A stretch of DNA of 13,071 nucleotides from positions 1 through 13,071 of the forward strand of contig CAKTOH010000034.1 of assembly GCA_934589705.1 (NCBI GenBank), given 5' to 3'. The translations under genes were made by a program, and so were the position numbers. Under the pieces are notes generated by a model. That model ran no database searches and had not been told where the DNA came from. It worked only from the letters and a program-made list of their open reading frames with translations. How positions within the stretch are numbered: position 1 is the stretch's first letter; each line of letters opens with the position of its first letter. Of this stretch, positions 6,366 through 12,883 are shown one piece after another. The DNA is from an uncultured Oscillospiraceae bacterium (lineage in GTDB: Bacteria; Bacillota; Clostridia; Oscillospirales; Oscillospiraceae).

Positions 6366-7429
6366 AGGACGACCTCCCTTCCGTCCAGGATTTTCCGGGA
6401 AATCTCCGCGGCCAGGGTGATCTGCCGGGTCTTTTCCGGGGTATCCGTCAAAGCCTGATGAAGCATCTGAAAGTAGACCCCCTCCAGGGTGTCCGCATCG
6501 GTATTCTCCCACAGGTCAACAGGCGGCTGGGTTTTGTCCACCAGGAACAGATTGGGGAAGTCCAAAAATTCCCGGGCAATTGCCTTTTCGTCCACCTGAC
6601 CGCTGCCGGTGAGGGTGATCCGGTAGAAATTCCGGTTGCCCTTTGGGGGCAGCACCCCTTCCAGAGAGGTCACCGGGTCAGCCCCGGCCTCCACTTCCAG
6701 GTCAAAAAAGCGCACCGTGTCCAGGCTCACCGGCTGCACCTGAGCCTCCGCCTCCAGGGTCACGATACACACGCCCTTGTCCCCGGTTTCGTCCCAGCCT
6801 CTGCCCATGGGGCAGCCGGGCCAGACGCACAGAGCGCCCCCTGCCCGGAAGGCTCCGGCCTTGTGGATATGTCCCAGGGCCAGATAGTTGAGGCCGGATT
6901 CCCGAACCTGGGAGACCGTCACCGGGCAGCAGGGGGATTCCCGCTGGGTGGGATCGCCGTGGAGCAGGGCGACGCAATATTTTTCGTTTCCCTCGGCATG
7001 AAAGCCCTCCAACAAGGGCGGGCAGTCCATGCTGCGGTAGCCCCCGCCGTAGACCCGGCAGTCCAGGCCTTCCAGCGTCACCGCTTCCAGAGCACCGGTG
7101 AAGATATGCACATTTTCCGGCCAGCTTTCCTCCACCCAGGGGCTGCCGGGGGTGATGAAATCGTGGTTGCCCGGGGCGATGAACACCGGCACCGGGCAGC
7201 GGCTCAGCGCCTGCTTCACATCCTCCACCGCCTCCCGGCGGGGCTTCGGCGTGTCAAAGATATCTCCCGCCAGAAGCATCAGGTCGCAGCCCTCCCGGAG
7301 GCACAGGTCTGCGATTTTCCCGGGGAGCTTTCGCTGCTCCGACCGCAGAAACGCCCGCTGTTCCTCAGAAAAGCCGCCGAAGGGGGAGTCCAGATGCCAG
7401 TCGGCGGTATGCAGAATTTTCAGTCCCAT
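6362..7429 (-). CDS. SbcD/Mre11-like metallophosphoesterase nuclease (YhaO type)
   Basis: A 355-residue calcineurin-like phosphoesterase, probably a DNA nuclease acting with the ATPase encoded next. All metal-binding motifs of the Mre11/SbcD fold are present in order: D10-x-H12 in TADWHLDS, GD at 55-56 in LAGDIFD, GNHD at 87-90, LHGD with His157, and GHIH at 186-189. After the catalytic domain (about 1-240) comes a C-terminal capping region of about 115 residues (from LDTVRFFDLEVEAG), the usual place for contacts with the ATPase. Its ATG overlaps the end of the ymdB-like gene by ten bases (ATGGGACTGA), and its TGA overlaps the ATPase start by four, so translation of all three is probably coupled. 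The ribosome binding site inside the preceding gene is weak (AAAGGG), which fits coupling. YhaO rather than classical SbcD is favoured by the YhaN-like partner. Confidence 0.88.
   Translation of the reverse strand: MGLKILHTADWHLDSPFGGFSEEQRAFLRSEQRKLPGKIADLCLREGCDLMLLAGDIFDTPKPRREAVEDVKQALSRCPVPVFIAPGNHDFITPGSPWVEESWPENVHIFTGALEAVTLEGLDCRVYGGGYRSMDCPPLLEGFHAEGNEKYCVALLHGDPTQRESPCCPVTVSQVRESGLNYLALGHIHKAGAFRAGGALCVWPGCPMGRGWDETGDKGVCIVTLEAEAQVQPVSLDTVRFFDLEVEAGADPVTSLEGVLPPKGNRNFYRITLTGSGQVDEKAIAREFLDFPNLFLVDKTQPPVDLWENTDADTLEGVYFQMLHQALTDTPEKTRQITLAAEISRKILDGREVVL
6373..6378 (-). promoter_or_regulatory. Ribosome binding site fixing the GTG start of the YhaN-like gene
   Basis: GGGAGG on the minus strand lies seven bases before the GTG at 6365 and inside the end of the nuclease gene. 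It supports GTG over the more distant in-frame ATG near 6512, whose extra residues run inside the nuclease coding sequence and match no family. Confidence 0.75.
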
Positions 7430-8196
7430 TCGTCTACCCTTTCCGCTTTCAAGCAGCTTCCGGTGGCGCTGTCAATGGTGAACAGCACCGCCTCCATTTT
7501 GGTGGGGCCCTCCGCCCAGCGATACCGCTCTGGCAGGTCTCCCCGGAATTTGGCAATGGACAGCTCCGGCCGGATGCCCAGCACCGAGTCCCGGGGGCCG
7601 GTCATGCCCAGATCCGTCACATAGCCTGTGCCCTTGGGCAGCACCCGGGCATCCGCCGTGGGCACATGGGTGTGGGTGCCCCAGACCGCGCTGACCCGTC
7701 CGTCCAGAAAATAGCCCATGGCCTGCTTCTCCGAGGTAGCCTCGGCGTGCAGCTCCACCAGAATCAATTTTGTATCGATTTCCTTCAGAATTTTCTCCAC
7801 GATCAGGAAGGGGTTATCCGGGCCGTAGTCCATGTTGCACCGGCCGATCAGGTCGATGACCGCCACCTCTCCCGCCGGGGAATCAAAAATCCGCCAGCCC
7901 CGGCCGGGCACTTGGGGCGCGTAGTTGGCAGGCCGGAGTACCTGGGGGCAGTCCTCCATGTAGTCCACGATCTCCCGCTTGCTCCAGGTATGATTGCCCA
8001 TGGTGATCACGTCCGCCCCGGCATCCAGGATTTCCTCCGCCTGGTGGGGCAGCATTCCCACCACCGCCGCGTTCTCTCCGTTGACCACGGCAAAGTGGGC
8101 TCCCGTCTTTCGTTTCAGCTGCCGCAGGTGTCGGCGCACCCGGTCAAGTCCCGGATTGCCCACCACGTCGCCAACTGCCAATACCTTAAATTCCAT
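7420..8196 (-). CDS. YmdB-family metallophosphoesterase (TIGR00282 type)
   Basis: A 258-residue cytoplasmic phosphoesterase. In Bacillus subtilis YmdB is a 2',3'-cyclic nucleotide phosphodiesterase that affects biofilm genes; the substrate here is inferred. The dimetal site is complete: D10 in VGDVVG, E41 and N42 in VNGEN, N68 and H69 in MGNHTWS, H150 in VELHAEATSEKQA, and H175 and H177 in GTHTHVPTADA. GTGYVTDLGMTGP is another strong family block. The start at 8196 is chosen because GGGAGG lies six bases upstream and the protein then begins MEFKVLAVGD as in the family; the frame open to 8268 would run through the promoter. It heads the operon with the two nuclease/ATPase genes and overlaps the first by ten bases. 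In B. subtilis the gene lies near rny, so this neighbourhood is different. Confidence 0.93.
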   Translation of the reverse strand: MEFKVLAVGDVVGNPGLDRVRRHLRQLKRKTGAHFAVVNGENAAVVGMLPHQAEEILDAGADVITMGNHTWSKREIVDYMEDCPQVLRPANYAPQVPGRGWRIFDSPAGEVAVIDLIGRCNMDYGPDNPFLIVEKILKEIDTKLILVELHAEATSEKQAMGYFLDGRVSAVWGTHTHVPTADARVLPKGTGYVTDLGMTGPRDSVLGIRPELSIAKFRGDLPERYRWAEGPTKMEAVLFTIDSATGSCLKAERVDEWD

Positions 8197-8202
8197 GTGT
8201 TT

Positions 8203-8208
8203 CCTCCC
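8203..8208 (-). promoter_or_regulatory. Ribosome binding site of the ymdB-like gene
   Basis: GGGAGG on the minus strand, six bases before the ATG at 8196. It decides this start over the upstream in-frame ATG at 8268. Confidence 0.8.
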
Positions 8209-8223
8209 AGTGATTGTGCTGGT

Positions 8224-8252
8224 ATTATATACCGTTTTTCCGATTTTCGCAA
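8224..8252 (-). promoter_or_regulatory. Sigma-A-type promoter of the ymdB-like/nuclease/ATPase operon
   Basis: On the minus strand TTGCGA (-35, 8247-8252) and a perfect TATAAT (-10, 8224-8229) are exactly 17 bases apart. The expected start of transcription near 8217 gives a leader of about 20 bases carrying GGGAGG. The operon is thus separable from citXG-citC upstream. Confidence 0.8.
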
Positions 8253-8269
8253 CCGGGAAAACCGTCACA

Positions 8270-8297
8270 GGCGCGGTGCGAAAATACGCACCGCGCC
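8270..8297 (-). terminator. GC-rich hairpin after citC, possible terminator
   Basis: GGCGCGGTGCG at 8270-8280 pairs perfectly with CGCACCGCGCC at 8287-8297 around an AAAATA loop, starting five bases past the citC stop. On the minus strand it is followed by CTGTGACGGTTTTCC, so the U-run is poor and distant. It may be a weak or Rho-aided terminator, or a 3'-end stabiliser; it lies just upstream of the next promoter. Confidence 0.55.
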
Positions 8298-8302
8298 GGA
8301 AT

Positions 8303-9346
8303 TCAATAGTGAATCACGTTGTTCGCCCTGCGGATGCGCTCCAGCACAGGAGTCGCCTCCGGGCTTTGAAAATAGTCCAGGGTCGTCTGGGGTACCAGCA
8401 TTTTCAGGGTTTCCCAGTCCCCCTTCTGCAAAGCCAGCCGGACGGTGGAGGCGCTGATGGCCTGACCCGCCGCCTGCTTCCTGGGTACCACATGGCACTC
8501 GATTCCCGCCTTGGGAAGCTCCCGAGCCATAATTTCATTGTAAAGCCCCGTGACCTGGCTGGTAGGCTCCTCGCCAACGAATCGTTTCGTCACGTTCAGC
8601 GCCCCGGCGATTTTCGTAAACACCGCCAAGTCCAGTCGGGCGTGACCCTCGATCACCGCCGCCGCGTCCTTGAGAAAATAGCTGGGGAAGGTGGCGCTGC
8701 TGATGATGTAGGGGCCGGAATCGTGGAGCACCACATTGGGAATGTGGGAAACTCCCGCCCGCACCAGCTTTTTGCGCACGGCGAAGGGCACCAGGGAAGC
8801 GTCCTCGCTGAGGACGAACAGGTGGAGGGTATCGCACTGAGCCGCCGCCGTCTCCACCAGATGCTGATGCCCCAGGGTGAAGGGGTTGGCATTCATCACC
8901 AGTGCCCCGGAAACGCCCTGGGTTTTCGTCTTTTCCAGGGCTTTCAGGTAGCCGGGAAAGCCGTTTTTCCGGTTTTCCATGAAGACCAGGGTGCCGTCCA
9001 CCCGGGCAATTTCGTGAAAGCCCAGGTCGCCGAAAAACCGGGCGGAACCCACCTTGGTGTACAGGAACAGATGCAGGTTTCCCCTTGCCATCTGCACCTC
9101 CATCAGGTGGGAGATAATCTCGTTCAGCAAGCCCTCCCCCTGGTGCTCCCGGCTCACCGCGAAGCAGCGCAGGGTGCAGCCAAAGCAGCTGCCGGTGGCG
9201 ATGATCTCATCGTTTTCATCCCGCATGGCGCAGATGTAGTCTAAGTTTCCATCCCGGGTAATGCCCTCCCGGTGAAGCAGGGCGTCCACCCCGGCAAGGC
9301 TCCGCCTGTCCGAGGGGTAGACCTGGGAAATGACGTAATCACTCAT
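8303..9346 (-). CDS. citC: [Citrate (pro-3S)-lyase] ligase, CitC
   Basis: Activates citrate lyase by acetylating the thiol of the prosthetic group on the acyl carrier subunit CitD, using acetate and ATP. The 347-residue protein has the family layout: an N-terminal GNAT-like domain (about 1-130, with LRCFAVSREHQGEGLLNEII), then a nucleotidylyltransferase domain with the adenylylation motif MNANPFTLGH (151-160, TxGH), VGEEP, and the late SASTVR motif (ISSTxVR class). Length agrees with known CitC (about 350). The ATG at 9346 overlaps the citXG stop by eight bases and has GGAGG seven bases upstream, so the two are co-translated. No lyase subunit gene follows; the next gene has its own promoter. 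Identification is strong. A different acyl-carrier lyase as target cannot be ruled out from this window. Confidence 0.94.
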   Translation of the reverse strand: MSDYVISQVYPSDRRSLAGVDALLHREGITRDGNLDYICAMRDENDEIIATGSCFGCTLRCFAVSREHQGEGLLNEIISHLMEVQMARGNLHLFLYTKVGSARFFGDLGFHEIARVDGTLVFMENRKNGFPGYLKALEKTKTQGVSGALVMNANPFTLGHQHLVETAAAQCDTLHLFVLSEDASLVPFAVRKKLVRAGVSHIPNVVLHDSGPYIISSATFPSYFLKDAAAVIEGHARLDLAVFTKIAGALNVTKRFVGEEPTSQVTGLYNEIMARELPKAGIECHVVPRKQAAGQAISASTVRLALQKGDWETLKMLVPQTTLDYFQSPEATPVLERIRRANNVIHY

Positions 9347-10688
9347 GGGCTTCCTCCTTCAAAAAATGCAGCATCAGGGTCATGGCCAGCAAGTCCGCCG
9401 TGCCTCCGGGGGAGAGATTCTTTTCCACATAGTCCCGGTTCAGCTTTTCCAGTGCCGGAATGCCGGGAAAGGGTTCCTCTTCCAGAAGCGCCTTGGCTTC
9501 CTCCGAGGCGGCCTTTGCCAGCTCGTAGCCCCCGCGGTGGATCATGTTGGTATCCACGGTGTCCGCCAGCATGGCAACAAGCGCCGCGCAGCCGGCTTCA
9601 TTGATGGATTTTTCCGCCGACAGGGCGGCTTCCAGCTTGGGAAGGCCGATTTTTCCCACCGTCGGAAACCCGGCCTCCGCCTGTCCCCGAACGCCGGTGA
9701 TGCCGTAGCGCAGATAGAGCTTCTGCCCGGCGGTCTTGGCCGTTTCCGGGGTAAGCCCGGCAAAATCTCCGGCGGTCAGCCCCTTCGTCATGGCGGCGCA
9801 CTGGGCAAGCACCCGGTCGGCGTCTGCCCAATCCTGCCGTTCCAGCCGTCCCAGAGCGCCGCAGAGAATGCCCATAGAGAAAATCGCCCCCTTGTGGGTA
9901 TTCACCCCGCCGGTGGACGACAGCATCTGCCCCTCGGCCAGAAGCCCCGGAGTCCGCAGTGCCCGGAAGGTTTCCTCCGGCGCTCCCCCCTGCCGTCCGA
10001 TTTTCACGCATTGGGCGAAGTAGGGGTAGAGCCCCGCCCCGCTGGCCAGAAAGGAGAACACGTCCATATCCCGGTGACTGCCGCTGTTTTCCCGGTCTAC
10101 CAGGCCGGGCTTTGGGGTCACGGCCACCTCATAAAGCAATGCCTGCACCGCCAGCCGGGCGGCGCACCGGCTGTCCGCCTCCAGAAGGGCTTCTTCCAGA
10201 ATCCGGGTTGTTTCTTCCTGAAGCTGAGCCACGCTGTGCGCGCGGCTTCGGGCGCAGGCTCCGGCCATGCCCCCGCAGATCAGGCACCGCCGCCCCGGCT
10301 TGCCCAGCTCCTGCCGGTCGATTTTTCGTCCGGTGCTTTCCAGCACGTCCATGTCAAAGAGCCGTCCCACCGGGGAAGCGTCCTCGATGGCCGTAGTCAC
10401 CGCCTTCACCGCCAAGGCCTGGGCGGCGACCAGGAAAATGGCTTCGTTGCCGGTTTTCTCCCGGATTTCCTCAAAATGGACAACCGGCATTCCTGCCGCC
10501 GCCAGCTGCTGCCGAAGAAGCCGCCGCCCCAGGCAGTAGCCCCGGGCAATCAAAGGGCTGTTTTTCACCGGCCCCGCGATATTCATGGTAAAGCAGACCA
10601 GTGTCTGCCCAAACTGCCCCAGCAGCTCCCGCTGCCGGGCTGCCCGCCGCTCCCGGGCATCCAGCATTTCCAGTAATGACACTTCCAT
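9339..10688 (-). CDS. citXG: Fused citrate lyase prosthetic-group enzymes CitX-CitG
   Basis: A 449-residue fusion. The CitX part (about 1-165) is apo-citrate lyase phosphoribosyl-dephospho-CoA transferase, which attaches the prosthetic group to CitD: VCFTMNIAGPVKNSPLIARG (31-50), GRLFDMDVL (108-116) and RRCLICGGMAGACARSRAHS (133-152). The CitG part (about 170-449) makes triphosphoribosyl-dephospho-CoA from ATP and dephospho-CoA: EVAVTPKPGLVDRENSGSHR (187-206) and STGGVNTHKGAIFSMG (258-273). Fused CitXG is known from other bacteria. The start at 10688 is chosen because CitX-like sequence begins at MEVSLLEMLD and GGGGGAG lies about ten bases upstream; the open frame to 10760 would run over the promoter. 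It is the first gene of the unit, translationally coupled to citC, and divergent from the MATE gene. Confidence 0.94.
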   Translation of the reverse strand: MEVSLLEMLDARERRAARQRELLGQFGQTLVCFTMNIAGPVKNSPLIARGYCLGRRLLRQQLAAAGMPVVHFEEIREKTGNEAIFLVAAQALAVKAVTTAIEDASPVGRLFDMDVLESTGRKIDRQELGKPGRRCLICGGMAGACARSRAHSVAQLQEETTRILEEALLEADSRCAARLAVQALLYEVAVTPKPGLVDRENSGSHRDMDVFSFLASGAGLYPYFAQCVKIGRQGGAPEETFRALRTPGLLAEGQMLSSTGGVNTHKGAIFSMGILCGALGRLERQDWADADRVLAQCAAMTKGLTAGDFAGLTPETAKTAGQKLYLRYGITGVRGQAEAGFPTVGKIGLPKLEAALSAEKSINEAGCAALVAMLADTVDTNMIHRGGYELAKAASEEAKALLEEEPFPGIPALEKLNRDYVEKNLSPGGTADLLAMTLMLHFLKEEAHE

Positions 10689-10697
10689 GGGCTTATG

Positions 10698-10704
10698 CTC
10701 CCCC
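10698..10704 (-). promoter_or_regulatory. Ribosome binding site fixing the citXG start
   Basis: GGGGGAG on the minus strand lies nine to ten bases before the ATG at 10688 and about 15 bases downstream of the -10 box at 10719-10724. It excludes the upstream in-frame ATG at 10760, which lies before the promoter. Confidence 0.7.
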
Positions 10705-10718
10705 TTGTACTTTTCTTT

Positions 10719-10747
10719 ATGATACACCAGAATTGTGCCTTTGTGAA
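10719..10747 (-). promoter_or_regulatory. Sigma-A-type promoter of citXG-citC
   Basis: On the minus strand TTCACA (-35, 10742-10747) and TATCAT (-10, 10719-10724) are 17 bases apart, each one mismatch from consensus. Transcription would start near 10712, giving a leader of about 25 bases with the GGGGGAG site. Confidence 0.75.
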
Positions 10748-10754
10748 GTACGAC

Positions 10755-10783
10755 TTGCAATTTCCGGAACTAGGATGTAGAAT
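10755..10783 (+). promoter_or_regulatory. Sigma-A-type promoter of the MATE gene
   Basis: TTGCAA (-35, 10755-10760) and TAGAAT (-10, 10778-10783) are exactly 17 bases apart. The spacer carries the 8-bp palindrome TTCCGGAA at 10762-10769. The -35 box is back to back with that of citXG, seven bases away. Confidence 0.72.
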
Positions 10784-10804
10784 GGCAAAAATGGTCGGAT
10801 GATC

Positions 10805-10809
10805 GGAGG
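10805..10809 (+). promoter_or_regulatory. Ribosome binding site fixing the MATE start
   Basis: GGAGG lies seven bases before the ATG at 10817. It overlaps the codons after the earlier ATG at 10799, which has no site of its own. Confidence 0.75.
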
Positions 10810-10816
10810 CAGGTTC

Positions 10817-12142
10817 ATGAAGGAAATCAATTTGACGGAAGGGTCGATCTTTGCAAAGCTGGTGCAGTTTTCCCTGCCCATGATCGCGGGAAATCTCTTG
10901 CAGCAGGTATATAATCTGGTAGACACCCTGATCGTGGGAAAGTGCATCGGCTCGGACGCTCTGGCCGCGGTGGGCTCGGCCTACACCCTGATGACCTTTC
11001 TGACCTCCATTCTCATCGGCCTGTGCATGGGAAGCGGAGCCTTTTTCTCCGCGGACTACGGCGCGGGAGAGGAAGCCCAGCTGGGAGAGGACATCCGGCT
11101 GTCCTTCGGGTTCATTCTCGCCATGTGCGCCCTGATTTACGCCATCATCTACCCGGGTATGGAGCTGATTTTGTCGCTGCTGCAAACTCCGTCGGAGCTG
11201 CTGGAACTGACGAGGAACTACGTCCGGCCGGTGTTCACGGGGATTTTCTTCGTTTTTCTGTATAACTTCTACGCCTATCTTCTGCGAGCCATGGGAAATT
11301 CTCTGGTTCCCCTGGTTTTCCTGGGAATCTCCGCGCTGCTGAACATCGTGCTGGATCTTTGGTTCGTGCTGGGGTTCCATATGGGCGTTGCCGGTGCCGC
11401 CTGGGCAACGGTCATCGCCCAGGCCGTGTCCGGCGTGGGCATCGCCCTGTACACCCAGCGGAAGCTGACCCTTCCCAAGGCGAAAACCAAGACCCGGAGC
11501 CTGTCCCGGCTTTGGGAAATCGTGGTCAACGACGCCGCCACCGCCCTCCAGCAGTCGGTGATGAACTTCGGCATTCTGATGATCCAGGGGCTGGTGAACA
11601 GCTTCGGCGCCACGGTCATGGCCTCCTTCGCCGCGGCGGTAAAGATCGACACCATCGCCTATATGCCCGCCCAGGAATTCGGCAACGCCTACTCCCTCTT
11701 CGTATCCCAGAATTACGGGGCCCGGCAGCCGGAACGGATCCGCAAGGGCACCCGGCTGTCCTTCCTGGTGTCCGCAATTTTCTGTCTGGCGATCTCCGGT
11801 CTGATTTTCCTCCTGTCCCCCTGGCTCATGGGCTTTTTCGTGGAGCCGGGAGAAACCGCCATTATCGCCGGCGGCGTCCAATATCTGCGCATTGAGGGTT
11901 CCATGTATGTGGGCATCGGCATTCTGTTCCTGTGGTACGGCTATTTCCGGGCCATTCGCAAGCCCCAGGTTTCCCTGATCCTGACGGTGATTTCTCTGGG
12001 CACCCGGGTGGCTCTGTCCTACGCTCTGGCACCCCGGACGGCGCTGGGAGTCGTCGCCATCTGGCTGTCCATTCCCATCGGCTGGGTGCTGGCCGACCTG
12101 GCGGGACTGGTGTTCTATCGCCGTCTGCGGCCTGAAATGTAA
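10817..12142 (+). CDS. MATE-family efflux transporter
   Basis: A 441-residue polytopic membrane protein of the multidrug and toxic compound extrusion family, an ion-driven antiporter with two six-helix bundles. The N-terminal block IFAKLVQFSLPMIAGNLLQQ, then VYNLVDTLIVGKCIGSDALA, is diagnostic for MATE helix 1-2. The matching second-half block VVNDAATALQQSVMNFGILM followed by VNSFGATVMASFAAAVKID marks the internal duplication. Other hydrophobic runs bring the count to about 12 helices, and the protein ends with the short basic tail FYRRLRPEM. Length is normal. It has its own promoter, divergent from citXG, and no regulator gene next to it. The substrate cannot be told from sequence: drugs, metabolites or organic acids are all possible, and the location beside citrate lyase maturation genes is only suggestive. 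Family call secure. Confidence 0.93.
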   Translation: MKEINLTEGSIFAKLVQFSLPMIAGNLLQQVYNLVDTLIVGKCIGSDALAAVGSAYTLMTFLTSILIGLCMGSGAFFSADYGAGEEAQLGEDIRLSFGFILAMCALIYAIIYPGMELILSLLQTPSELLELTRNYVRPVFTGIFFVFLYNFYAYLLRAMGNSLVPLVFLGISALLNIVLDLWFVLGFHMGVAGAAWATVIAQAVSGVGIALYTQRKLTLPKAKTKTRSLSRLWEIVVNDAATALQQSVMNFGILMIQGLVNSFGATVMASFAAAVKIDTIAYMPAQEFGNAYSLFVSQNYGARQPERIRKGTRLSFLVSAIFCLAISGLIFLLSPWLMGFFVEPGETAIIAGGVQYLRIEGSMYVGIGILFLWYGYFRAIRKPQVSLILTVISLGTRVALSYALAPRTALGVVAIWLSIPIGWVLADLAGLVFYRRLRPEM

Positions 12143-12215
12143 GCTGTCCTTTAATCAACGGACGTAATATGTGTGCGTCTGTTCAAAAAAATCGGAATCT
12201 GGCAGAGGTGTTGTT

Positions 12216-12824
12216 ATGAAAAAGTGGATAACATTCGTTTTGGCATTGGTTGGTGTTTTCGCGTTGGCTAGTTGTTCCAGTAATTCGACACCAGTGAATA
12301 TGCAAGATGTTCTGAAGGGCAAGCAGCCGTTCTATTATGCCGCTAGCGGCGGCTCTGATTTTGCTTCTGTTAATATAGCCGATATTCCGTCTTTATTGAA
12401 TCCCGATGATGCCTATATGGCTATTCAAAACTATGTGGTGATTGATTTGGACGGTGACGGTAGTGAAGAAGCGGTCGTTTTTGTTTGTGGTGCAGCTGGC
12501 GATACCGGAGGATATTTCGTTCTTCATAGTCGTGATGACCATGTGTATGGCTATCGGACAGACTATCGTACATTTGAAAACCTCAAAACCGATGGCACCT
12601 TTATCTATTCCGATGATTCGGGTTCAAAGGAGGGCGTTGCGACTATCAGCTTTTCGCAAGACGGCCTTGTTATAACGGATGTCTTATCTGCCACAGGGCA
12701 GGCATACATCATGGATAATTTCATGATAAACGGCAAAAAAGTCACGCAGGAAGAATACAATGCCGAAAAGGAAAATCAAGACCTGAAAAGCAATGTGGAA
12801 TGGCATGAGTATCCTATATCCTAA
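12216..12824 (+). CDS. Secreted lipoprotein with an Asp-rich calcium-binding-like loop, function unknown
   Basis: I do not recognise a named family. The 202-residue product opens with a lipoprotein signal peptide: MKKW, the hydrophobic run ITFVLALVGVFA, and the lipobox LASC with the acylated Cys at residue 20. The mature part has VVIDLDGDGSEEAVV (74-88), an EF-hand/FG-GAP-like Asp loop often seen in extracellular beta-rich domains, followed by beta-strand-like sequence (VFVCGAAGDTGGYFVLHS) and a charged C-terminal helix (KKVTQEEYNAEKENQDLK). The ATG at 12216 is preferred because the signal peptide begins there and GAGGTG lies about six bases upstream; the frame is open back to 12171. It is 73 bases after the MATE gene on the same strand and might share its transcript. 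It is noticeably AT-richer than its neighbours and resembles the other lipoprotein gene in this, suggesting separate origin. Confidence 0.8.
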   Translation: MKKWITFVLALVGVFALASCSSNSTPVNMQDVLKGKQPFYYAASGGSDFASVNIADIPSLLNPDDAYMAIQNYVVIDLDGDGSEEAVVFVCGAAGDTGGYFVLHSRDDHVYGYRTDYRTFENLKTDGTFIYSDDSGSKEGVATISFSQDGLVITDVLSATGQAYIMDNFMINGKKVTQEEYNAEKENQDLKSNVEWHEYPIS

Positions 12825-12883
12825 AAGGAATGTGGTACAATTTTCCGGTTTTTCTGAGAAACACCGATGAACGCACTGGTGCG

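Noticed and set aside
4203..6458. A 751-codon open frame on the plus strand, antisense to the YhaN-like gene
   Set aside because: It is rich in Leu, Gln, Gly, Pro and His without any domain, has no ribosome binding site, and arises from the third-position GC bias of the real gene, whose Walker motifs and coiled coils are clear. The same applies to antisense frames at 6458-7624, 7994-9244 and 9345-10676.
12143..12180. Possible terminator after the MATE gene
   Set aside because: AACGGACG and CGTCTGTT can pair with one G-T wobble, but the loop is long and an A-run, not a T-run, follows on the plus strand.
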